Shown piece after piece: positions 25,385 to 35,469 of a stretch of DNA of 64,000 nt. The stretch spans positions 300,146 through 364,145 of the forward strand of contig RXJJ01000003.1 in assembly GCA_003963145.1 (NCBI GenBank), given 5' to 3'. Within the stretch, counting starts at the first letter, position 1; every line of letters begins with the position of its first letter. The position numbers and the translations under genes are program-made. The notes beneath the pieces were generated by a model. It saw only the letters and a list, made by a program, of their open reading frames with translations, was not told the DNA's origin and did no database searches. Source of the DNA: Bradyrhizobiaceae bacterium. GTDB lineage: Bacteria > Pseudomonadota > Alphaproteobacteria > Rhizobiales > Xanthobacteraceae.

Positions 25385-26240
25385 TGACCGATCGTTCCGA
25401 TTTCGCGGCGCAGTTCGCCTTCCCGTGCACGAATTCGCGCAAGTTTCTTCTGCTCCGTGCGCAAACGCCGCACGACGAGCGTCACCTCGTCCCCTGCATC
25501 GCACGTGCGCTCTCGTCAACGAGATTCAGAAGCGGAACGGCGCGTGTGCGATCACCATTTAAAAAGTTACCCTGTTCCGACGATCATGAAAAAACGCGCT
25601 TCGATAATCACTTATCGGCATAGCGGTGCGCGGTACTTGCAAAACGCTTTCGCCCGCGGAGCGAACGTAAACAATTTATGAATTTATTTTATGCGGCGCC
25701 GAGATTTGTGACACTTGCATCACGGTTCGATTCTGCGCGCAGATTCAAAACCTTGCCACTTTCGAGCGAACTGCCCTGCCTGGCGAGCGTGCCGCCAAGT
25801 TGAAAAAGCGGCACTCACCGCAAAATCAAATGCGTTGCGGAGAATTCGGCCTCGTGTATTTCTTAAAGCCGTCGCGGTGCCCGCGGCTTGAGGATCAGAA
25901 CGATCAGCAAAACCGGGGCAAAACGTACAGATCAGCGACGGTGTGTACGCCGGCGATGCTTTCCAAGCGATGACGAATTCGCTCTCACGCGATTTGTGAG
26001 AACGGCTTTTTGCGTCGAAATTCCTCTTCGGTCCGGCACGTCGCCGGGCAACGAAGGGGACGCGCATCGAGCAGGCTTCGTGATCCGCGGCAAGCAGGAA
26101 TGATGTGGGTTGGACAGGCAAAACAAGATTGGGCGGCGTACACCGGACAGACGATCGGCCGGGTAACGCAAAAAAGACTTGAAACAGACCAAGCGACATC
26201 AACTTGCCGTGTGACAGCGCACGGTGAGAGGGGGAGTTCT
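25385..26240. other. Gene-poor region upstream of dnaA
   Basis: About 860 bases hold no convincing gene on either strand. The open frames present lack ribosome binding sites and family resemblance. A markedly AT-rich patch occurs at 25668-25693 (23 of 26 bases A or T). I found no DnaA box close to TTATCCACA and no CtrA-type TTAA-N7-TTAA site, so an origin cannot be claimed despite the position before dnaA. Confidence 0.5.
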
Positions 26241-26504
26241 ATGTCTATTGATCGGGAAACGAACCGTACTCCGGCTTATGTTTCTTTTCGTGACGTCTCT
26301 TTTCGCAGCCGGACCAGTCTTTCCGGCCTGCTCGCCACGAAGGCAATGACGTCAGGCACCAACCCATCGAACGCAGCGACGGCTGACGTGTTTCTCTCCG
26401 CCGCACGCGCCGACACGCGCGTTCCATGCGAGTCCGATCGCGATCTGCATCCGCCGAGTTACCTTTCGAGCTATTCGCCAAGTCCGCACGTCAACACGCG
26501 CTGA
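26241..26504 (+). CDS. Hypothetical 87-residue protein upstream of dnaA
   Basis: An ATG at 26241 follows a very strong Shine-Dalgarno (GAGGGGGAG). The product MSIDRETNRTPAYVSFRDVS... is rich in Ser, Thr and Arg, has no membrane segment, and ends PSYLSSYSPSPHVNTR. The first 20 codons are AT-richer than the rest. No family is recognised. It lies 171 bases before dnaA on the same strand and could be a leader peptide of the dnaA transcript or a real small protein. Confidence 0.4.
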   Translation: MSIDRETNRTPAYVSFRDVSFRSRTSLSGLLATKAMTSGTNPSNAATADVFLSAARADTRVPCESDRDLHPPSYLSSYSPSPHVNTR

Positions 26505-26675
26505 CGGCGAAGGCGGCTCTCCTCTTTCTTCCTCAAGGCATCGACAGGCCACCGGCGCGGTTCGCCGATCGGGAATCTGTCGGCGGAATTGTCCGCATCG
26601 CTCGCCAGGAGGGGCTGAGGAGTCCGCGCCGCAGGATCAAGAACCCAATCAGAAACTCCAACCAGAAAAGTAAAA

Positions 26676-28115
26676 ATGACCATGACAATCGCGGAAGGCA
26701 CGGAACAGGATCGTTGGGCCCGGGTGAAGGGGCGTCTGCGTTCGAGCGTTGGCGAGGACGTCTATTCGAGCTGGTTTGCGCGCATGGATCTGGAACGCGT
26801 GCAGGATGAGAGCGTGCACCTGTCGGTGCCGACGCGCTTTCTCAAGAGCTGGATTCAAACCCATTATGCCGAACGCGTGCTGACCTGCTGGCAGGCCGAA
26901 CTGCCGGAAGTTCACCGCATCGACCTGACGGTGCGCAGCCCGCTGCGCAACACAGCTCCGGTGAAGGAGAACAAGGCGGCGGAAGAGCGCGTCAACGATC
27001 GCAGCGAGCGCGGCGCAGCCGAACTGCGCGCGGTGGCGACCGTTCCGGTCTCCGCAAATCACGAGGCGCTCGGCGGCTCGCCGCTCGATCCGCGCCTGAC
27101 GTTCGCGAGCTTCATTTCCGGACGCTCCAACACACTGGCGCTCGCAGCCGCGCGACAGGTCGCCGAAGGCCGCCGCGGCGATCCGGTGATGTTCAATCCG
27201 CTTTACATCCATGCCGGCGTCGGCCTCGGCAAGACGCATCTGCTGCAGGCCGTGACCTGGGCCGGCAATTCCGGCACTGAGCGCAAGGTGCTGTATCTGA
27301 CCGCCGAGAAATTCATGTACGGCTTCGTCGCGGCGCTGAAAACCCAGACCGCCCTCGCCTTCAAGGAAGCGCTGCGCGGCATCGACGTGCTGGTGATCGA
27401 CGATCTGCAGTTCCTGCAGGGCAAATCGACACAGGCCGAGTTCTGCCACACGCTCAACGCGCTGATCGACGCCGGCCGCCAGGTCGTGATCGCCGCGGAC
27501 CGTCCGCCGTCCGATCTCGAAAGCCTCGACGATCGCGTGCGCTCGCGTCTTGCCGGCGGTCTCGTCGTCGAGATGGGCCAGCTCGGCGAGGAATTGCGGC
27601 TCGATATTCTCAGATCGCGCGTCGCAGCCGCCAAGGTGCATCACGCCAGTTTCGACGTGCCGCTGCCGGTGCTCGAATATCTGGCCAAGGCGATCACCCA
27701 CAATGGCCGCGACCTCGAAGGCGCGATCAATCGTCTGCTCGCCCATTCCAAGCTCAACGCCCAGCCGGTGACGCTGGAAATGGCCGAGCGCGAGGTGCGC
27801 GACCTGATCCGCCCGCAGGAACCGCGCCGGGTCAAGATCGAGGACATTCAGCGGGTCGTCGCGCGGCAGTACAATGTCAGCCGCTCCGACCTTTTGTCCT
27901 CGCGCCGCACCGCCAATGTCGTGCGTCCGCGTCAGGTGGCGATGTATCTGGCCAAGACCCTGACACTGCGCTCGCTGCCCGAGATCGGACGCCGGTTCGG
28001 CGGGCGCGATCACACCACCGTGCTGCACGCCGTCCGCAAGATCGAGGCGCTGGTTGCCAAGGATATCTCCTTGTCCGACGAGGTCGAGCTTCTGAAGCGC
28101 CAGCTTCAGGAATAG
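26676..28115 (+). CDS. dnaA: Chromosomal replication initiator DnaA
   Basis: The 479 residues show all four DnaA domains. Domain I is [22 protein letters not shown]; domain II is the variable linker to about residue 135. Domain III is AAA+ with Walker [13 protein letters not shown], Walker [13 protein letters not shown] and the sensor region [13 protein letters not shown]. Domain IV has the DNA-binding signature [11 protein letters not shown]. DnaA-ATP melts the origin. dnaN, recF and gyrB follow in the same orientation. The DUF559 cassette lies further down this cluster. Confidence 0.98.
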   Translation: MTMTIAEGTEQDRWARVKGRLRSSVGEDVYSSWFARMDLERVQDESVHLSVPTRFLKSWIQTHYAERVLTCWQAELPEVHRIDLTVRSPLRNTAPVKENKAAEERVNDRSERGAAELRAVATVPVSANHEALGGSPLDPRLTFASFISGRSNTLALAAARQVAEGRRGDPVMFNPLYIHAGVGLGKTHLLQAVTWAGNSGTERKVLYLTAEKFMYGFVAALKTQTALAFKEALRGIDVLVIDDLQFLQGKSTQAEFCHTLNALIDAGRQVVIAADRPPSDLESLDDRVRSRLAGGLVVEMGQLGEELRLDILRSRVAAAKVHHASFDVPLPVLEYLAKAITHNGRDLEGAINRLLAHSKLNAQPVTLEMAEREVRDLIRPQEPRRVKIEDIQRVVARQYNVSRSDLLSSRRTANVVRPRQVAMYLAKTLTLRSLPEIGRRFGGRDHTTVLHAVRKIEALVAKDISLSDEVELLKRQLQE

Positions 28116-28195
28116 GACGGAAATAGCCGAAAACCGCGCAAAAGCGCAGCCATGGCCTCTTGCGAAACGGCTCCATCCGCGTCACTTTACCCGCC

Positions 28196-28232
28196 CCGCG
28201 CTCGGCCGGACCCTGATCCGGCTTGAGCGCGG
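28196..28232 (+). other. Strong hairpin between dnaA and dnaN
   Basis: Outer arms CCGCGCTC and GAGCGCGG (8 bp) enclose inner arms GCCGGA and TCCGGC (6 bp) around a CCCTGA loop. No T-run follows, so it is not a classical terminator; it could be an RNA processing or pausing site. Confidence 0.6.
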
Positions 28233-28279
28233 AATCATCTGCCGCGGCGCCATCGGCGACCCGGCTCATGCACGTATCT

Positions 28280-28313
28280 CCGCAAAAAGTGGACTTTTCC
28301 GCAAAAGTGGACT
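28280..28313. repeat. Short direct repeat before dnaN
   Basis: Two near copies of CCGCAAAAGTGGACT (28280-28295 with one extra A, and 28299-28313) lie in tandem. The first overlaps the small palindrome AAAAGTGGACTTTT. It resembles fragments of dispersed intergenic repeats of this bacterial family; a regulatory role is not shown. Confidence 0.55.
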
Positions 28314-28388
28314 GGACCGCGGCCTGCGGGCCGACTACGCGCAACAGGAATGGTTGGGACAAGAACGGTTGGGGATCGGGCGGAAGTC

Positions 28389-29507
28389 ATGAAAGTTACG
28401 GTCGAACGGGCGCAACTCCTGAAATCACTGGGTCACGTCCACCGCGTGGTCGAGCGGCGCAACACCATTCCGATATTGGGCAACGTGCTGATCCGCGCCG
28501 AAAACGCGCGCCTCAGCCTCAAGGCCACCGACCTCGATCTCGAAGTCACGGAAACCTTGCCTGCCGAGGTCGCGACCAGCGGCGCGACCACCGTGCCCGC
28601 GCACATGTTCTACGACATCGTGCGCAAACTGCCCGACGGCTCGCAAATCGTGCTCGAAGGTGACGGCGATCGCTCGGTGCTGGCGATCCGCGCCGGCCGC
28701 TCGCGCTTCACGCTGCAGACGCTGCCCGAGAGCGACTTCCCCGATCTCGCCGCCAGCGACATGACACATTCCTTCTCGCTGTCGGCGGCGGACGTGAAGC
28801 GCCTGATCGACCGCACGCAGTTCGCGATCTCGACCGAGGAAACCCGCTACTACCTCAACGGCATCTATCTGCACAGCGCCGGCACGGCGAAGGCGGCGAC
28901 GCTGCGGGCGGTCGCGACCGACGGCCATCGCCTCGCGCAGTTCGATCTGCCGTTGCCGAAGACCGCGGCGAACATGCCGGGCGTGATCGTGCCGCGCAAG
29001 ACGGTCGGCGAAGTCCAGCGCCTGATCGAGGATGCCGAGGCCGAGGTCGGCATCGAGCTGTCGCAGGGCAAGATCCGTTTCACCATCGCCAATGTTGTGC
29101 TGACGTCCAAGCTGATCGACGGCACCTTCCCCGATTACGCCCGCGTCATTCCGCAGAACAACGACAAGGAACTGATCGTCGACAAGAAGGATTTCGAGGC
29201 GGCGGTGGATCGTGTCTCCACGATCTCGAGCGAACGCGGCCGCGCGGTGAAGCTGGCGCTGTCCGGCGGCAAGCTTACGCTGTCGGTGACCAATCCCGAT
29301 TCCGGCAGCGCGACCGAAGAACTCGAGGTCGAATACGCCGCCGATCCGCTCGATATCGGTTTCAACTCGCGCTATCTGCTCGACATCGCCGCGCAGATCG
29401 AGGGCGAGGTCGCCGTGCTGCGTCTGGCCGATCCCGGCTCGCCGACGCTGATCCAGGACAAGGACGCCAAGAACGCGCTCTATGTGCTGATGCCGATGCG
29501 GGTGTGA
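28389..29507 (+). CDS. dnaN: DNA polymerase III beta subunit (sliding clamp)
   Basis: The 372 residues start MKVTVERAQLLKSLGHVHRVVERRNTIPIL, run through three clamp domains (VATDGHRLA near the middle of the chain is diagnostic) and end with ALYVLMPMRV, the usual clamp C-terminus near the partner-binding pocket. The ring tethers polymerase III to DNA. The in-frame start at 28350 is not supported. The gene comes 273 bases after dnaA and 37 bases before the left repeat of the DUF559 cassette. Confidence 0.98.
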   Translation: MKVTVERAQLLKSLGHVHRVVERRNTIPILGNVLIRAENARLSLKATDLDLEVTETLPAEVATSGATTVPAHMFYDIVRKLPDGSQIVLEGDGDRSVLAIRAGRSRFTLQTLPESDFPDLAASDMTHSFSLSAADVKRLIDRTQFAISTEETRYYLNGIYLHSAGTAKAATLRAVATDGHRLAQFDLPLPKTAANMPGVIVPRKTVGEVQRLIEDAEAEVGIELSQGKIRFTIANVVLTSKLIDGTFPDYARVIPQNNDKELIVDKKDFEAAVDRVSTISSERGRAVKLALSGGKLTLSVTNPDSGSATEELEVEYAADPLDIGFNSRYLLDIAAQIEGEVAVLRLADPGSPTLIQDKDAKNALYVLMPMRV

Positions 29508-29544
29508 AGCTATCCCGCCACGGCATGATTGCGAGACTTGCTTT

Positions 29545-29600
29545 TTCCCTCTCCCCCTGTGGGAGAGGGTGCCCGAGTGAAACGAGGGCGGGTGAGGGGT
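29545..29600 (+). repeat. Left palindromic repeat of the DUF559 cassette
   Basis: It contains the hairpin CCCTCTCCC / GGGAGAGGG (29547-29555 with 29561-29569) closing a five-base loop, a variable middle, and ends GGGTGAGGGGT. That end provides GAGGGG, five bases before the ATG of the enclosed gene. Confidence 0.85.
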
Positions 29601-29604
29601 GCAA

Positions 29605-29976
29605 ATGGCACGAGAACCGCATCATCGTCCGGTCTCAATATCCACTCGCAGCTTTGCAAAACGCATGCGGCGCGAACCGACAGACGCAGAGGCGGCTATG
29701 TGGCGGCTCTTGCGCCATCGACAACTCGCTCATTTGAAGTTTCGCCGACAGGCACCGTTTCGAAGCTACATTCTGGACTTCGTTTGTTTCGAGGAACGCC
29801 TTGTCATCGAGATCGACGGCAGCCAGCACCTGTCCTCCGACCGAGATGGAGTGAGAGACGCCCTGCTGGTCTCCGAAGGATTCAGAACGGTTCGTTACTG
29901 GAATAACGACGTACTTGAGAAGCCTGCTTCCGTTCTTGAAGATATTCTTGCCAATCTTGACCGGGATGCCAGATAA
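29605..29976 (+). CDS. DUF559 (VSR/PD-(D/E)xK-fold) putative endonuclease
   Basis: The 123 residues match DUF559: RRPTDAEAAMW-like start (RREPTDAEAAMWRLLRHR), then FRRQAPFRSYILDFVCFE and LVIEIDGSQH. Asp58, Glu69 and Asp71 form the acidic cluster of a very-short-patch-repair-like nuclease fold, and FRTVRYWNNDVL is the conserved C-terminal block. Activity is not proven for most members. Translation probably starts at 29605, using GAGGGG of the left repeat; a GTG at 29599 lies inside that repeat. The stop (29974-29976) touches the right repeat. The gene lies inside the replication cluster but probably has no part in replication. Confidence 0.88.
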   Translation: MAREPHHRPVSISTRSFAKRMRREPTDAEAAMWRLLRHRQLAHLKFRRQAPFRSYILDFVCFEERLVIEIDGSQHLSSDRDGVRDALLVSEGFRTVRYWNNDVLEKPASVLEDILANLDRDAR

Positions 29977-30035
29977 CCCCTCACCCGGCTCGGGTTTTCA
30001 ACCCTCGCCACCCTCTCCCACAAGGGGAGAGGGAA
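29976..30035 (-). repeat. Right palindromic repeat of the DUF559 cassette (inverted copy)
   Basis: Read on the minus strand it repeats the left copy: CCCTCTCCC and GGGAGAGGG around CTTGT, then a different middle of about 20 bases, then GGGTGAGGGGT. It overlaps the last base of the DUF559 stop codon and ends 19 bases before the recF start. Confidence 0.85.
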
Positions 30036-30054
30036 GTACGTCAGCGTCTTCCCC

Positions 30055-31191
30055 ATGACCGTCTCCCGAATCCTGCGCCTTGGCCTGACGCATTTCCGCA
30101 ATTATCGCGCGGCGTCGCTGCAGACACCCACCGATCTTGTCGTGCTGGTGGGGCCGAACGGCGCGGGCAAGACGAACTGTCTCGAAGCCATCTCGTTTCT
30201 CTCGCCAGGACGCGGGTTGCGCCGCGCCACGCTGGAGGACGTCGCCGACAATCAGGGCGACGGCTCGTGGGCGGTGTCGGCCGAGGTCGAGGGCGAGGTC
30301 GGGCTCGCCACGCTTGGCACCGGCATCGACGCGCCGCAGGAGGGTGCATCCACGGCCCGCCGCGCACGGATCGACCGCGAGCCGGTCTCGTCGCCTGCCG
30401 CGTTCGGCGATTATCTGCGCATGGTCTGGCTCACGCCGTCGATGGACGGACTGTTCATGGGACCCGCCTCCGAGCGGCGGCGCTTTTTCGATCGCCTCGT
30501 GCTCGCCATCGACAAGGATCATTCCGGCCGCGTCTCCGCGCTTGAGCGATCGCTGCGCTCGCGCAACCGTCTTCTCGAAGAACGCAATTTCGATTCGCAC
30601 TGGGCCGACGCCATCGAGCGCGAGACCGCGGAGCTCGCCGTCGCCGTCGCCGCGCAGCGCGGCCACACCGTGCAGCGCCTTGCGGCGGCGCTCGCCGCGC
30701 GCGGCGCGGGATCGCCTTTTCCGTCGGCGCAGATTGCACTCGACGGCTGGATGGAAAACGCGCTTCTGACCGAAACCGCCACCGCGGTCGAGGATCGCTA
30801 CCGCGACATCCTGCGTGAGGGGCGCGCACGCGATGCCGCCGCGGGGCGCACGCTGGACGGACCGCATTTGACCGACCTTAACGTCGTCTATGCGCCGAAA
30901 AACATGCCGGCGCGCGACGCCTCGACCGGCGAGCAGAAAGCGCTGCTGATCGGTCTGGTGCTCGCGCATGCCGGCCTTGTCGCGCAGATGACCAGCATCG
31001 CGCCGTTGCTGCTGCTCGACGAGGTGGTCGCCCATCTCGATCCCGGCAGGCGCAGCGCCCTGTTCGGCGAACTGGAGCGTCTCGGCACCCAGGTCTGGAT
31101 GACCGGCGCCGACCCCGCCGCGTTTGCGGACCTCGGTTCACGCGCCGATATATTCGACGTCGATGGCGGCAAAATCGCACGGCGGACATGA
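30055..31191 (+). CDS. recF: DNA replication and repair ATPase RecF
   Basis: The 378 residues contain an SMC-like ATPase head: Walker A GPNGAGKTNCLEA, RRRFFDRLVLAID, the ABC-type signature STGEQKALLIGL and Walker B LLLLDEVVAHLD. RecF helps load RecA at gaps with RecO and RecR. The ATG at 30055 is close behind the right repeat of the cassette and has no evident Shine-Dalgarno, so insertion of the cassette may have altered its translation or transcript. gyrB follows after 287 bases. Confidence 0.97.
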   Translation: MTVSRILRLGLTHFRNYRAASLQTPTDLVVLVGPNGAGKTNCLEAISFLSPGRGLRRATLEDVADNQGDGSWAVSAEVEGEVGLATLGTGIDAPQEGASTARRARIDREPVSSPAAFGDYLRMVWLTPSMDGLFMGPASERRRFFDRLVLAIDKDHSGRVSALERSLRSRNRLLEERNFDSHWADAIERETAELAVAVAAQRGHTVQRLAAALAARGAGSPFPSAQIALDGWMENALLTETATAVEDRYRDILREGRARDAAAGRTLDGPHLTDLNVVYAPKNMPARDASTGEQKALLIGLVLAHAGLVAQMTSIAPLLLLDEVVAHLDPGRRSALFGELERLGTQVWMTGADPAAFADLGSRADIFDVDGGKIARRT

Positions 31192-31469
31192 ATTAAGCCT
31201 CCCGCAAACGGGAAGAGGCGGCGGATCGGCACGGGAATCGTGGTTCCAAACACCCGCGAATCGCTCTTTTCCACAGCCCCGAAAACGCCGTTTCAGCGCC
31301 TTGAAAATCGGCAAGAAAATCCCATTTATTCAACAGCTTGATGGGCCTCACTTTGTCCTAGGCGCTGCCCCGATTTCATGTCACAAATTGAAAAATGGGT
31401 GCGCGTTTTACGCGGCCTTTTCCGGTCCATTGGCAGACCCGCGATTTCCTCTTTTCTGACTGTTCCTAA

Positions 31470-33920
<2,451 letters not shown>

Positions 33921-34103
33921 GCCAGTCCGCCGCGTCATCCACGATTTGCCTTGCAGGCGTTCCGTGCGGCCGATCCGGTTAATCCGGTCGCAAATATTTG
34001 ACCTTGCGGCGTTAAGATAGATTGCAGTTGATCGGCAGGCGCGCGCATCCTTATCATCGGTGCGATTAGAGTAGCCGCAGGCCGCAGCCGGAAAGTCTCG
34101 CCG

Positions 34104-34427
34104 ATGATGCTCTCGAAAACGATGCTCTCGAAAACGATCCAGTTCACCGCCGCCGTCCTGCTTCTGGCGAGCGCAAGCACCGCTCACGCCACGCAGGCCC
34201 AGTATGTCTGCGATGGCGGCGCGCGGCTGACCGCGCAATTCTCCCCGCCCGGCGTGCCGAACGGCCGCGCGACCCTGATCTTCGGATCGGGCCGCAAGGT
34301 CGTTCTGCCGCAGGCCATGTCGGCGGATGGCGGCCGCTACACCAACGGCAACATCGAGTTCTGGATCAAGGGCAGGGGTGCGACCCTGACGCGCGGCGGC
34401 AAGAGTCAGAGCTGCACCACGCAGTAA
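34104..34427 (+). CDS. MliC-like periplasmic protein (C-type lysozyme inhibitor family)
   Basis: The 107 residues have a signal peptide cleaved near ASTAHA and a mature domain with the MliC pattern: QYVCDGGARLTAQF, ATLIFGSGRKVVLPQAMSADGGRY, EFWIKGRGATL and a final Cys in SQSC. The two cysteines probably form the family disulfide. Relatives block lysozyme at the cell envelope. There is no lipobox, so it is likely soluble. Its N-terminus contains MLSKT twice, from a 15-bp tandem duplication, so ATGs at 34104, 34107 and 34122 could all serve as starts. Confidence 0.78.
   Translation: MMLSKTMLSKTIQFTAAVLLLASASTAHATQAQYVCDGGARLTAQFSPPGVPNGRATLIFGSGRKVVLPQAMSADGGRYTNGNIEFWIKGRGATLTRGGKSQSCTTQ
34107..34136 (+). 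repeat. Perfect 15-bp tandem duplication at the MliC-like gene start
   Basis: ATGCTCTCGAAAACG occurs twice in direct succession (34107-34121 and 34122-34136), in frame, repeating MLSKT and duplicating a start codon. The perfect identity suggests a recent slippage event. Confidence 0.92.
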
Positions 34428-34456
34428 TGACAGCGCGGGATTGAAGAATCAGCACG

Positions 34457-35461
34457 ATGTCCGATTCCGCCGAAAACATTCCAGCGCCGCCGCAAAAGCG
34501 CAATCGTATGCCCTGGATCGTCACCGCTGCGGCAGCGATCGTCGCTTTCCTTTATTTCACGCCGGGCCTGTTCGTCGCCTATACCGAGGACGCCTATGTC
34601 CGCTCCGACTTCGTGGAGGTCGCGCCGGAAGTCGCCGGCGTCGTCGATCGGGTGGATATCGCGGACAACCAGAAAGTTGACGTCGGCACGGCACTTGCCG
34701 GCATCGACCCGCAGCCGTTCAAGCTCGCGGTCGATCTGAGCCAGAAGCGTATCGACGGCGCACAGTCCGCCGCCAATGTGAAGCAGGACGAGGCGCGCAC
34801 GCTTGCCGCCGAACTCGACTCCGCCCAGGCCGCCGTCACTCTCGCGCAGAAGGAATACGACCGGGCCGCCGCGCTGGTGAAGGACCAGAGCGTCTCGCAG
34901 GCGGCGATGGACCGCGCCGTGGACGACAGGCAGAAGGCTCTCGACGAAGTCGCCAAGCAGGAGGCCAAGGTCCGCGTCAATGCAGGCGAAGTGGCCGCGG
35001 CGCTGGCCGAGGTGGATGTCGCCAAGGCGGAATTGGCGCTCGCCCAATACAATCTCTCCCGCACCAATCTCGTCGCCCCCGTGCCGGGATACGTCACCAA
35101 TCTGTCGCTGCGGCCCGGCGCCTATGCCAAGGCCGGCGTGCCCATCGTCGGTCTCGTCGACGACACGCAATGGCGGGTGGTCGCCAATTTCAAGGAATAC
35201 GTCGCCTCGCGGCTCGAGCCGGGCATGCGCGCATGGGTCTGGCTCGACAGCCACCCCTGGCGGCTGTTTCCCGCTCGCGTGACTGGAATCGGGCGCGGCA
35301 TCTCGCGCGATGAAACAGCGGGACGGCTGTTGCCCTACGTCGCGCCGACCACGGACTGGATTCGCCTCTCCCGCCGGATGCAGGTGACGCTGGTGCTCGA
35401 TCCCAAGCCGGACATTCCTCTTTTCATGGGCGCTGACGCGCGCGTCCTGCTGTTTCCGTGA
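34457..35461 (+). CDS. HlyD/EmrA-type periplasmic adaptor of an efflux pump
   Basis: The 334 residues begin with a cytoplasmic tail and one membrane helix (WIVTAAAAIVAFLYF), then a biotinyl-lipoyl half motif (DAYVRSDFVEVAPEVAGVVDRVDIADNQKVDVGT). A long coiled-coil hairpin follows (about residues 95-205, with many Ala, Lys, Glu and Gln), then the second lipoyl half (LSRTNLVAPVPGYVTNLSLRPGAYAKAG) and a beta-barrel. It would link the FUSC permease gene, eight bases downstream, to an outer membrane channel. Confidence 0.9.
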   Translation: MSDSAENIPAPPQKRNRMPWIVTAAAAIVAFLYFTPGLFVAYTEDAYVRSDFVEVAPEVAGVVDRVDIADNQKVDVGTALAGIDPQPFKLAVDLSQKRIDGAQSAANVKQDEARTLAAELDSAQAAVTLAQKEYDRAAALVKDQSVSQAAMDRAVDDRQKALDEVAKQEAKVRVNAGEVAAALAEVDVAKAELALAQYNLSRTNLVAPVPGYVTNLSLRPGAYAKAGVPIVGLVDDTQWRVVANFKEYVASRLEPGMRAWVWLDSHPWRLFPARVTGIGRGISRDETAGRLLPYVAPTTDWIRLSRRMQVTLVLDPKPDIPLFMGADARVLLFP

Positions 35462-35469
35462 GGCTGTGA

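Larger units (their letters stand above)
29545..30035 (+). mobile_element. DUF559 cassette bounded by inverted palindromic repeats
   Basis: A 491-bp unit consists of a left repeat (29545-29600), one gene (29605-29976) and a right repeat (29976-30035) in inverted orientation. The outer 26-27 bases of the two repeats differ at one position and the inner 11 bases (GGGTGAGGGGT and its complement) are identical. Nothing else fits inside. It separates dnaN from recF, genes that normally adjoin. I infer a small repeat-associated mobile unit; no transposase or target-site duplication was recognised, so any movement must depend on functions in trans or on recombination. Confidence 0.6.

Noticed and set aside
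25720-26202. Minus-strand 160-codon frame in the region before dnaA
   Set aside because: Unlike any family I know, no ribosome binding site, and composition typical of chance frames.
25385-26675. Replication origin before dnaA
   Set aside because: No cluster of DnaA boxes and no CtrA sites could be found by eye; one AT-rich patch is not enough.
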